A stretch of 64,000 nt of DNA from Nymphaea colorata (lineage: Eukaryota > Streptophyta > Magnoliopsida > Nymphaeales > Nymphaeaceae). The position numbers and the translations under genes are program-made. Positions 28,330 through 47,652 of this stretch are shown piece after piece (positions within the stretch are counted from its first letter, which is position 1; each line of letters opens with the position of its first letter). The notes beneath the pieces were generated by a model, which saw only the letters and a program-made list of their open reading frames with translations, was not told the DNA's origin and made no database searches. The stretch covers positions 19,315,934-19,379,933 of the forward strand of contig NC_045138.2 in the NCBI RefSeq assembly GCF_008831285.2. Reading direction: 5' to 3'.

Positions 28330-30200
28330 GCTTGTTCTTCAAGGATGTTAATTTGTAATTGAAGGTGGTGCTTGGACATTCGTGAAATTTCTCCGTCATG
28401 AAGTGTGTCATACTGTTTGAGAATCTCTCTGGCGAGATGGTTGATTGCCCTAATATCTGGTGTTGTCCCGCTGTTGAAAGCAACTGAGTCGATCCTGACA
28501 GTTAATTGTGGACACTGAAGCATCCGGTTAGCTAGTTGTCCAAAGATTTGCCAAGTCATCTATTAACTCTGTGGAGGTCTTGTAGCATCAGCCGCACCTT
28601 CTCCCAAACAAAAGTCCTATCAAGTCCGTTGGAGGTTACCAATTACCATTTGGCCTTCTAAGAAATTATATTAAAATATTAGATTTTCTGGGCACGCCTA
28701 AGTTTCTCTAGACCAACTTTCTGTCATTAGTAAAAGAAAATGACTCTACATAGATAATAATAAAATTTGGATATATATTTTTAACACATATGAATACAAA
28801 TGTATATGGTTAAAGAGACCAATTTGAACCAGTAAACATGAAATTTGTTTATACTGGAGCTATCTAAGTCATTTTATCTCATGAAGCTAACTTGAGGTTG
28901 GTGAGAACTTAGGTTTAGTTGACAGAAGGTGTCATTTTTTATAATGGTATAAATTTGGGAGTGTTATGGACCGCATTGCAAGGTTAAATATGCCTTCTTA
29001 ATGGTAAATCTTAAGGTACGAGAGGAGGTCAGCAGTTGATGCTCAGATCTGCCTAAATTAAGAAGGTATTGGCCTTGATATAGATATCAATTTAAGATTA
29101 CAATCCGGAAAATCGCTTTAGAAATATGCCGAGCGACTGGATAGTAAATATGATGACTATATGAATTGATTTATGAGTTATTCGAAAAACTTTGTTAATC
29201 CATAGTATCATGTTAACATTGATTTTTTTTTAAGTTAAAAAAAAAACAACAACCAACTTTATAAATTATTCACCAAGATGATCAACTGACTTATGTTCGG
29301 TCAGAATACTTCTTATACTTACTGAGTTCAGTATATTCTATGAACCCTTTCCAAAGTATCAACTATTGTTATTATTACTACTGTTATTCACAGCCTCTGG
29401 ATCTTGATACCAATCCACGTTTGGATTTGGGTGCAACACGAAGCTTTCCAAACCATACTCAGCATCGTTACTCAGATCTGGATAGCTCTTTGAATCTCGT
29501 TTAAATCAGATCCCGGATTGGGTCATGCCTGAGCCACTGATATCTCAATATGAAACCCTTGAATTTCGTGGATTTGATGTTGCAGATCTTCTATATACAG
29601 CTCACCTGACCGGACTTGTAATTTGGATATGGACAAGATGCAGGCTACTCGGATTCATTTGGCATTTATTTAGATTCATCTGCAACGTTGATTGAATGAC
29701 ATGCAACAAACAAGATCTGAACTGCATTAGTAATTGGACCAAACTTGCCTTATCCAGTCGAACTGATCGAGTATTAAGCCCGATACTTCAACCCAAATCT
29801 GGCTCACTGTAGAGGACCAAATGGTTCCACCAAACGAGTGAAGCTTTGGAATGAGCACAGTTCAGTTATTTATAGGAATCTCATTTTATGTTAAATAAAA
29901 AGATTCACTTCTACGAGTAATTGATTTTACCTTCATAGCGTTTTTTTTTTTTCTTTTAATCCAATATTTGATTGGACTTCCATAAAGAGCCGATCCGAGT
30001 CCATTCGGGTTCAGTTTTAAGAATTAGAGTTTAAACTGAAGTCCAAATCCAGATCCAATTATATGAGAATTTGATGTGAGCCCCTACTGTTTACATCCGT
30101 AGCCCGAGCTCGAGCACCATGGCTGACGGTCGGATCAAGTAGCGAACGGATCGTATCTGGTGGAATAAGGTCCGACCCATTCGTTGGAACCGTATGGCGT
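28330..30200. other. Intergenic, degenerate repeats
   Basis: No gene is supported between OASTL and RPS18. The part at 29400-30060 is dense in GATCCGGAT/GGATTTGG-like words (for example CAGATCCCGGATTGGG and CCAAATCCAGATCC), a pattern seen again at 50620-51100 and typical of degraded transposon sequence in plants. No terminal repeats could be delimited. Confidence 0.45.
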
Positions 30201-30221
30201 ATTTTATACGTATGACATTTT

Positions 30222-30229
30222 TAGGGTTT
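30222..30229 (-). promoter_or_regulatory. Telo-box upstream of RPS18
   Basis: TAGGGTTT (AAACCCTA on the other strand) lies 103 bases before the RPS18 ATG, inside TTTTTAGGGTTTTC. Telo-boxes are known from plant promoters and leaders of ribosomal-protein and nucleolar-protein genes. A pyrimidine-rich stretch (30255-30295) follows, as often near the transcription start of such genes. The same motif occurs upstream of GAR1 in this window. Confidence 0.65.
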
Positions 30230-30331
30230 TCATGAGTCCCCTTCGCTCTCCCCTCTTTAAAACCCTGCCGTCTGCTCCTCCCTTTCTTCTTCGTCTCACA
30301 GCAGAGAGAGAGCGAGAGAGAGAGAGCGACA

Positions 30332-33786
<3,455 letters not shown>

Positions 33787-35559
33787 GGAGTCTTTCATTC
33801 CGCTGTTGCTTTTGCGAGCCTCTGCTGCTTTTGTTTGGGTTTCTCACATGAACGACTTGTCCGCATTCTTTTTTGATGGAGTCATATATGTTAACTATGG
33901 GAGTTGAATTTTGACATTATTATGTCCAGTGTTGCCTTCACCTTGTTTCGTGGTTGTGTTTTTATACAGTATAAGATGCACGCTGACGAGATGGCCAAGT
34001 CTCAGCCTGGCGTTCCCCCGTCGACCTCCAAAATGACGTGGTCAATCCTAGTTGATCCGTGTGTTTTAGAGAGGGTGGGGGGCTGCTGGTTTGTCTTTGA
34101 GATTGTTTCAGATGCATTAGATCTCCTTTAAGTGATTCGGTTGTTTTCAAAAGTATTTATTGCAGACCTGCAAGAATCCGGAATACTAGTTATGGCCTCA
34201 TGCGAAAGTACAGGACGGCCTTTTTCACCTGATTACTCCAATTTTACATGTCCTCTCACATGGGCTTCTCGTTTCTTCCTGGTCTGCCATAAAACTGTCT
34301 AAACCACTTTCGCCTGATATGATAAGTTCTTGTGGTCACCTCGTGAAGAGTGCTGAACAGGTCGCGCCAATTGGTGTCATAAAGTGCAACTCTATCGTCG
34401 CAGTGAAATCATCTGCGGTGAAGGCCGTTACCGTCGTTCATATGGTGCCAGGTGCGGCCTAAGTGACTACAGGCCTTTCATATTGGCTGCCTTACTTTCC
34501 CTGGTAAAACATTTCAATAACATGAGGGATCCTTCCAATAAGAAAGTCGGGGCAAAGTGTGATCGGCTTCTCAGATGCTAAAGAAAGAGTAGAGATTCTC
34601 GCGAAAATTCATGGATTATGTCCAAACGAAAGGTTTGCTTCTGGCGTTGCTTGTGAGGAACTTTTCCTTGTAATTTTTGTAGGCTAACCATCAAGGAGGA
34701 TGCCCTCCTTCGCCTTAAATCAGATGTGGTAGTGAGGAAGTGCGTCAGGTAAGAAGAATGGGGTACACCATTCGTATAGCCAGCTGTTGGATTAAGCACG
34801 GTTTCAGAATTGGCTTCACCATTTTTAGGATCAACGGTGATTTTATCAGAGCAGATGTGGTTCAAGCTGGTTTGAGCACGCAGTTGGCGAAATGGAAGTG
34901 CCACCATTCCCAAGATTTGTAACCGATTCAACTGAATTGCTGACTCGTTTAACTTAGCCATTTTTCTGCCTAAAAAGATAACAACTCATCATATGAAAAA
35001 CGAAAAACCTAAAGGTGACCCCATTCTCCTTACCTATGAGGTCGAAGCAATGGTGCACCTTTCAATTTACTTACTACACTTTGCCACTTAAGAGACAAAA
35101 TATAGTGTCCATGAAGGCCATGAGTCGCGAACTAGAGATCCATCTTTTCACAAACACACAACCCGACAAATTAGGATATTCTCCTTGAGGCAGCCTGACC
35201 ATTTTTCATAATTCTGTCGAATATAAGTTGCTGGGCAAAACATAATTTGGTGTTGTCTTCAAACATACAAAACAACGTATTTTCATAATACAAATTGGTA
35301 TCTTGAAACTGCCTAAGATGCTCATTTCGTAAGTATTTCAAAAGCATAGAGCAAAATAAAAAATCCGGTCTGTTGCTTGACATATTCTATCCGGGTTGTG
35401 CTCCAGAAGTATAACAACAATCAGACAAAGTAACGTTTTCTTGCCTAGACATGAATCAGATTTCCTGATAAGCAATCTGAAATATGGTCTTTTTATTTAG
35501 CCCGCATGAGCTACATGCTTGACCAACGAAACTAGGTTGCTTCCTTAGCTATTATTTAG

Positions 35560-35990
35560 CCTTCGAGAACGAGTCGAGGAACTCGAGCTCAACTGATATA
35601 AGCCTGGCTCAAGTTCAACTCATTCATTATATAAGTCCAGAACATGCTTAACAGTGATACCACCTAGTGATATGAACCAAGCTCGAGCTATGCAGGCTCA
35701 GTTCCATTGAGTTTGACCAAGCTCCTGAATATGCGTCTGCAACATATGTTTCTCCACATTGCCATGAGAAATGATGAGTTGAACGAGTGCCGTTTCTTTA
35801 TTTAGGAAGAGGCTCTGGTTCAAGACTCATGGTCGCAGTTTGTTTAAGTGAACCTTTGTACAAGGTTCAGCCAACTCGAGCTTTCTTAAACCCAAGCCGG
35901 GTTAAGCTTGGGCAAATAATTTTGAGCTTGAACTTGAACTTAAGTCGAGCTTGAGCTGAGACTGCCCGGGCTGGAGCTGAGTTTCAGTTG
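35560..35990. repeat. GAGCTCGAG-type dispersed repeat, longest copy
   Basis: About 430 bases of recurring CTCGAGCTC, AAGCTCGAGCT and GTCGAGCTTGAGCTGAG words on both strands. It is the longest copy of this family in the window and lacks clear terminal repeats or an ORF. Confidence 0.5.
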
Positions 35991-36186
35991 ACTAGTCCAA
36001 CTTGACTGCAGCACTCTAAGCAGTGTAGTGCGACTAGGTCGGGTCAGTGGTCAGTAGGCGCCTGGTCCTTAGTTTAAGTGGCAAGGTTGCTCTCCTCTTG
36101 TGCTGTAGGTAAGAATAAACAGTCATGCACAAGTTGAGGCATACAACCTTGGCACCTGAGGAAGGCAGGAGAAGGAGGGGGCTTCA

Positions 36187-36345
36187 TCCTCTCTCGAACT
36201 ATGGCATACTTTTAAAAATTTGACATGAGTCGAAATATCATTTTGCACAAGTTTTATGTAGGATAAATGAATTTTTTCAAAATTTTTTTTTTTAAGGGAG
36301 GGCCGTTGCCCTTGACGCCACACCCCTGGCTCCTCCCCCGCTAGA
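36187..36345. repeat. Dispersed non-coding repeat fragment
   Basis: The fragment reads TGAGTCGAAATATCATTTTG, then an A/T-rich stretch, then a GC-rich end with GGGAGGGCCGTTGCCC and GGCTCCTCC. The same order of pieces is seen at 17990-18150, 37130-37290, 38925-39080 and 52385-52520. This looks like the decayed end of one transposon family. Confidence 0.5.
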
Positions 36346-37362
36346 CTGGATCCAGATTTTCGGATCTGATCGTGAAGGCAATGACAAAATGGTAGACAGA
36401 TTAACTTGGATTTCAAGTTGGATTACATTCTGGATTGATATATCCAGGTTAAGCTTTTAACTTTCTTTTGTTGGTATTTCGCTGTATTTTGTATAATTGA
36501 AAGTCTTTCGAAAAGAAGATTAACCTTTGCATTCGTAATAATATTAGAGGTGGTAGTAGCATTCAACCGACTGAAGGTTGAAAACATCGTCCTTTGAAGG
36601 ACGCCCAAAGAGAAACTTTAGATTCATGATCTGCTTTCGTTGTTGTTGTTGTTCTTTTTTTTCCATAATTTTGTAATTTTATTCGTAATGGTCAAACTTT
36701 GGATGGCACACTAAAAAAAAAGTTTTATGAAAAATAGTTTTTTTTAATCAGTTTTGGAAAAATGATTTGTGCGTTTAGATAATAGAACATAAACAGTTTT
36801 TTTTTTTTTTTTAATAACTTGGGGGTGCCAGGTTATTCACTCCCTTCTGAAAAATTATTTTTGCCAAGAATTTATTGAAACCCACTTTCTTGTCATCCAA
36901 TTGCTCGTAAAATGGTGATTTGGAAGTAAAACCATTTTTTTTACCTTGGGGGGTCATCCAAACACCCACTACTGCATAGAAACCATCAAATGAGTTTCTA
37001 AAATAAAATTTTGTGAACCTCTGAGAAAAAAAGGTATGGACTCTTTTTTTTTTTTACATAATTATCCTGCACTAGAAATTGCATTTTTCTAGATGCTTCA
37101 AGCAGGGTTAAAGCCAATATTTTTTTGTTGCAAGGGTTAAACTATAGTTTCAATATTTAAAAAATATTTTTTTATATAAATTAGACTAAAATTTTTAAAA
37201 TTTATATGTAAAATTTTGAATTTCTAAAAATTTTGCTCCTGGGGCCTTCAATTTTTTTAGCTCAGTCATGAGCTTCTACCATCGCTTTTTCCGTCTGTTC
37301 TCCTTTGAGGTCAGGAAGGTCATGTAAAGTTTTATTTCTGCTCTAATAAACATTTAAAACTG

Positions 37363-37412
<50 letters not shown>

Positions 37413-38440
37413 TGTTCTTGAGATTATATAATTTCTGCTTTCTTTGTCTCTTTAGACACAATCACTCACCTCAAACCCAGGAAATGGCTTATATTAATCT
37501 TTCTGGATCTGAACTTCTTGCTTCCCTTGAGTTGTGTGCGCCTTTTTCTAATGCTGGTAATCTGTTCTGGGTAGGTCATCCTTCTCATCAGCTTGTCCTT
37601 TCCATGACAGGGAATCTAGCTCCTTTTTCTCCTCATCTTTGTTTATTTCCCCTTTCTTTTCAAGTGTTGTGGCTTTCTGAACTAAATTTATGTGGGGCAT
37701 TCCAAAATGTTTTGGAATGAAGAGGAACCACACAAGTAGTAGAGAAATTTTTATTTAAATGCGCATCAATATTTTAAGTTTTTTATTTTAAAGGGCACTT
37801 AGATATTAAAAAAATAAAAAGAATTGAGATATCAATGTGTAAAGAAAACAAATTGGATCGGTGTGAGCAATGGGCTGCGTCAGTAAATTAGGGTGCGATA
37901 GGCTGATTCCAATCCAATCAGATCGATACAATACGAATCCTGATTTATTTATTTATTGTTCCTTTTTTAAAAGTTTTTTGAAGTTTTTATAAGGCGTTTG
38001 ATAGTCTTAATCTCGCATCCAAAGCTGATCTTCAAATCTACACCACTTTCAATGCAAACCTGCGGAGAGAGAGGTCTCCCTAACCTTTGTTGATCAAGAA
38101 GAAGCTATACAAAAACCAAGCAGCTGCTGGATATTTTGAAGTGGGATCAAATCCGCACTACGTGAGATCCACTATTTAAACGAACCAGAGTTCTCAGCAG
38201 CAGCATGAATCTTAGAGCCACACTTGTAAAAAACCATGAATTTGAGGTCCATTTTGTTTGGCTGCACATATGAGATCCTTAGTAATTAAAGATCACCATA
38301 GATTTGAGATCCACATCTAGCAAACACAATATTTCAAGATCAATTTAATCTTCAAGGCTTAAGCTGCTAAGCTATCAGATCAGCTGGTATCAGAAATGCA
38401 TGAAACACAAACACCTAATAATGGCAAAATGGAGCACAAT

Positions 38441-38442
38441 TT

Positions 38443-38535
<93 letters not shown>
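38441..38535. repeat. Compound microsatellite (CT)n(CA)n(AT)n
   Basis: About 95 bases of CT, then CA, then AT dinucleotides without interruption apart from TCTAT. It is likely highly polymorphic. Confidence 0.93.
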
Positions 38536-38539
<4 letters not shown>

Positions 38540-41346
38540 CTTTGGATTTTAGCTCAACCACTGAGACCAAGTGCCCTTACAATAATCAATAACCTACAGG
38601 TTCGTCGTCCCCACCATGCTTCCCATGTGAAGCTATTCGCAGGGCGCTTGGATCCAACAAACCGTGGTCATTTTTCTTGTATTATTAAAGGAGACAGCAG
38701 AGGTGTTACCAAATCCAATTACGCTTCTCATTTTTTTGATGCGCCCAACAATTTGGTATATGAAGCGCAAGGAGAAACGAAAGTCAAGCCGCCAACTTGC
38801 TGGGGATGTCAGCACCATTGTTTATTCTCCCTTGCTACAACGTCAGCGGATTGCCCACTTAAAATTTATTTTACATTATTTTTAAACAGTTTAAACTTCC
38901 TATATTTTCACATAAACCCAGGATCGAAACCAATTTTTTTTTACGAAGGGGGTTGAATTAAAAATTATAAATTTTAACTAAAGTCAAAATATCATTTTCC
39001 AAAAAATTTATATAAAATAAGTGATTTTTTTTTTAAATTTACATATAAAGCTCCTCTTTCTTCTCCCTTTCCACGGTCCAGAACAATTTATTTAAGTCTA
39101 GATGTTAATGGTCTATATACATTTGTTATTTGACTTAAAATTCAAATTGAAGATTTTGGTTCGATAAAAAAGAACCATATCCCATGAATAACTGGATAAA
39201 AATACTACGTCGAGCTATTCATACCCAGTCGAATAAATATCGAATTCCATTAACATCTGAATTTAGTTTCAACTGTTATTAAGCAATATCAAAATAGTTG
39301 AATACGGTGGAGCATAGTTCCTTCTTGGATATGGTAATGGCTACATTGGGTTCCAACCCGATCTATCGGTTCCTGGTCCCCTAATCTTTAGGAGTCCTTG
39401 CTTTCACGTGCCTAGTCGTAGACCTATTCGTGGATCCACAACGGCTTACTTCATTAGATTCACATGTGCACCACAAAGACGGTGAATTGATTGAGTTTGT
39501 TGAAGTATTCTTCAAGAAAGAAAAAACTGTCATAGGGTTTTGTATTGAAGCATTCTCAACCAAAAAAAAAAAAAAAAAAGAAAGTTTTTTTTCAATAAGA
39601 AAATTATTAGCCAAAGTGCAAAATAAAGCCATTCTCTTTGAATTAGCTTTTACATTTCCAGCTAACCCTCGTTGGCTGGCTCCTCAATGCAAATTGATGA
39701 TGTGAGGAAAAAAAAGTATATCTCATAATAAGATCTTTAAAATAAGGCTGTCCATCCAAAGCATCTTGGAATAATTTAGAGACAAAAAAGCAAAAAAAAA
39801 TTCTAAATTAATATTAGATGACAAAAATACTCTTTGTTTTCTTAACAGTCCATCATGTTAGATAGAGCAATGCAAATTTAGATGGAAAAAACTAGAATCA
39901 CTATATAATTTTCTTTATATATATATATATATATATATATCATGAAAACTAAGTGAGATGCAAGACGCGCATAAAACCCCAAAGCCATTCTATTCGCCTC
40001 CAAATTCTTGGCTTGCATTGAAGTCAGAGCCCGGACATGGTGACAGTGTACCACTAACTTGGTAGATATTTAAAATAGATGACATTTTCAAGATGTGCAT
40101 GGGTTTTGGGTTTTGAACTTCCACAGTTCCTATATTGGAGTTATTATCCATTTTGAGTGCGTCTAAGCAATATTTAATCAATCAAATAAGTGGTAGCTAT
40201 ACCTCATCTATTGTTATAAACATACTGTCTTAAACATGGAAGACAATTTATCTCATAAACCAAACACACGGAAATTTTGTCACAATCCCAATTTTTGGTG
40301 CGACAATTTATGCAAGATAAGTTGTAAGTTGCGCAGTGAAATTAAATTTGACTTGCATGCAAACGCATCCTAATAGAAGCAATTGCGGAGGTAAGCTGTC
40401 GTTCTTGCAGAAAAGACGCCCTGCCAACCTGACCAAAATATTAGCAATGTTAATATAAAAAAATTGTATGGGATATTAGCATATTACACTTGGATATGCG
40501 TTCATTATTAGAAGTGGCTTTCACGTACAAAATAGAATGACCTTCCAAATTGGGATGCCTTCTTATGGTTATGCCCATTTTTGTAGTTATTATTATTAGA
40601 ATCAGTTAAAAATATATATGTTGGTGTTAAGATGACGAAGGCCTGAAATCGATTGCACATATTAACAACGGTAATTGTAACCGTATTAAATTTCAAGGAG
40701 ACCTATTCCTACGGATTTGCAATTAAGCAGTTAGTCATTCCTTGAATTCTATGGCCACACTTGTTACTAACAAATTCTGTAATCTTTATCAACATCTAAA
40801 GGTTTACTTTTTACATAATTGATTCTTTCTTTTTGGCGTTTAAGCAACAAATACTGAGCACATGTTTTTATTGATTTGCCAATCCGTGTAAAAGATAAAT
40901 ATATGGTTTTTAGTGCCGTCTTACTCTGCAGCACCAACTACTGATGGACCATGTAGAGCGACCAAAAAGTAAAGCATTTATTGCAAATGCTTTATCTTGC
41001 TGTTAAGTGTATGATTTGACTGCTGGAAGCATTATTTTCAGCGAACGAGCAGAAGGAATACGTCACTCTGTTTTTGCCCAACCTCTGTGAGTGCTACACT
41101 TTCATGCAATTTTTAGTGGTCTCACCCTCCTCACTGTTCGTTCACAATGAGTATTTTTTTTTAATTTGATCTAAGTAAAGATTTTGCTGTTTGACGTTTT
41201 CGGTACGGAACTACTCTGAGAGAAGCTCGAACTCGATTTGCCTTTGTGCCTCTTTCTGGTATGGTGGTCGTTTTTCTTTCTGTTGCAGAAAGTGAACTGA
41301 TCGGCGTCGGTTCCCTTCTTCAGGTTGCTGGTGTTTCTGTCGCTGA

Positions 41347-45502
<4,156 letters not shown>

Positions 45503-45686
45503 TCTAGCTTTGTTCCTTTCTCTAATTTCAAATCCCTTTTCTCCCCAATTTTTTTTTATCTTTGCACTAGACAAGCTGAAGTCATTGTCTTTTTTCCCCT
45601 CAATTTCAAGGATCAGAAATTCCTTGAGAATAAGAATTATATTCTCATTCTGTAAGTTTTGTTTCTGACTGAACTTATTGGCAGTG

Positions 45687-45692
45687 AATAAA
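45687..45692 (+). terminator. Poly(A) signal of GDH
   Basis: AATAAA lies 185 bases after the GDH stop, with T-rich sequence upstream. A (CT)n microsatellite starts about 20 bases further on. Confidence 0.5.
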
Positions 45693-45699
45693 AGATTTG

Positions 45700-47640
45700 G
45701 TCTCAACAAAACTCTCTCTCTCTCTCTCTCTCTCCCTCTATCTCGCTGTCGATCTCTCTTTCACATGTCTGTGCATGTGCATACAGATACAGAGAGGACA
45801 AGGCTCCTTCCAGTCTCTTTCCACTTCTTGGATGATACTGTGGATGAACTGTTGCTCCATGTTTAAGTGTCTTCTTTTTTCTGCATGTTTCCTCCCAACC
45901 ACAGTTAACTTTCCCCGTCGGCCTTTCCTTTCCGATTCAAGCTAGAGGAATTAACCTCTTAAGTCCCAATAGAGTCAGTTCCGACCGTCAGCAAATATTA
46001 TTGACAATGTACAGGCTCGCTCAATGAGGTGGTCAAAGAGGGATCAATTTGCGTATCCTCAAATTACAAATAAATTCAGTTTCCCTGCTAAGAACCCAAC
46101 CAATACGTAGATGCAATTCATTAGCTTTATTGCAGTTGCAGGTAAGCCCGCATGGCGTTGCACCTCGGCTCTCAGCCAGGAATTCCAAACTCTCCCGCTT
46201 GTGTAGTTATCAATTGCATCTACGTTTCTTCTTCCCAATTGTGTGGTTTTGCCATGCTTGCTTGAATCTTAGCCTTTTTTCACGAGCTATATGGTTTTCG
46301 ATTGACCATATTTTTCATAGAACTAGGTGGTAAGTAAGAAGCCATTTCTGAAGCCCAGGGAACTGAAATTTGCAACTGGATTTCTCGATTACCTTTTCTT
46401 TCTTTAAAAATTATGAAGAATAAGGTCCAGACCTTGGGGACAACCCTACACGTGAAAGGTGTGCTATGATGCTCTCTGAATCGTGACGGCATGAAACACT
46501 TGCTTCACTAGAATATTCCGTCAGAAGTTTTCCTCGTATGGTGAATACGGATTCCAAGCCTCCCTTGGATGTTTGGACCAGACATATTCTATCCACTTTT
46601 GAATAGTCTAGGGCGTTTTATGCCAATGAAGCAGTCAGCTGTTGCTTTGACCAGACATATTCATATAAGTTGGCGCTTGGATGAACATTAATCCTTTGCT
46701 TCTGCTTCTCGTCTTGTGATAAACTCACCACTCCAGACTGCTTTATAAAAATCACCTCCCCTATTCTAGTGTCATTGTTCCAAATGTAGGTTTCTAGCTG
46801 ACATTCATTTTTGGATGAGCAGAGGATACACACCACCTAACTAAAGGTCAAAGCCAAGAGTCGCTATTCTTTACATTTACTAAAAACTGTATTTCCAAGT
46901 GCTCTTAGTTTATCAGCAATTCTATTTGTGACGGCACTAGTTCATTAGCTTAACAGAATCTCAATTCCAAACCGCACTGAGTTTATCAGCCTAAAATCTG
47001 CCCCAATCAGAGGTTTCTGAAACTGTGTTAGTGTTCCTGTTGTTCAATGCCCCCGTACTAGGACCATGAAGATGATGCTGAGGCACTTACCCATCTTATT
47101 TATGGTGCCTGGAACCGCGTGAAACCAATAAAGATCACACCAATTTACCCCCATAAAAGTTTAAGCAGAATAACGGCGAATTAATGGTTAGTCGGTGAGG
47201 ATCTTAGCAAACATGGAGTGTGCTAAAAAATGTTGGGATACAGTAAAAACTGGGGTCTCAGGTCTCGGTGATTCTTTCTGTCCGCAGCCCTGTATCAATC
47301 AATCGAGAGCTTTGAGCAATTTGTGCAAAATTAAAGATCACGTTTGATTCACGGCCCACGAACGGCAAGTCAATGCAAACAGTGGATGAATGTGGCTCCC
47401 AAGAGGAGCGACGTTTTTTCGACCGTTTCTAGCAATCATAGGGTTTTTCACACGACTACACGGATCATCAACAGGAAAAGAATGTAAAGACCAACAAATC
47501 TTCCTGAGCTCTTGAGAAAGTGTACAGGGAAAACGAAATGAACTTGCTTTGAATTCAACAATTTGCTCTTTTTCAGGTCTACATGTAAAGGTCCTACCAA
47601 CCGCAAAACCAGCAAAACTATGCTTGAGGAACAAGGTTTT
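45700..47640. other. Intergenic between convergent GDH and GAR1
   Basis: The two genes converge here. The only notable sequence is a (CT)n microsatellite at 45712-45736. ORFs near 46049-46836 and 47338-47634 are not supported; the latter overlaps the likely GAR1 3' untranslated region. Confidence 0.5.
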
Positions 47641-47652
47641 ATGGCGAGTCCT

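Larger units (their letters stand above)
33787..41200. other. Gene-free, repeat-rich 7.4-kb intergenic region
   Basis: No gene is supported. ORFs here are short and match nothing I recognise. Contents: GAGCTCG-type repeat at 35560-35990; fragments with ATATCATTTT..AAAATTT..GGGGC structure near 36190-36340, 37130-37290 and 38925-39080; a large microsatellite of (CT)n, (GT)n at 37366-37412; (CT)n, (CA)n, (AT)n at 38441-38535; and (AT)n at 39917-39940. The stretch 37980-38350 has TTTGATAG and GAGATCC words like the Tourist-like MITE and is probably a relative. Confidence 0.5.

Noticed and set aside
33787-34960. A gene just after RPS18
   Set aside because: ORFs are short, lack family resemblance, and no set of splice sites gave a recognisable product.
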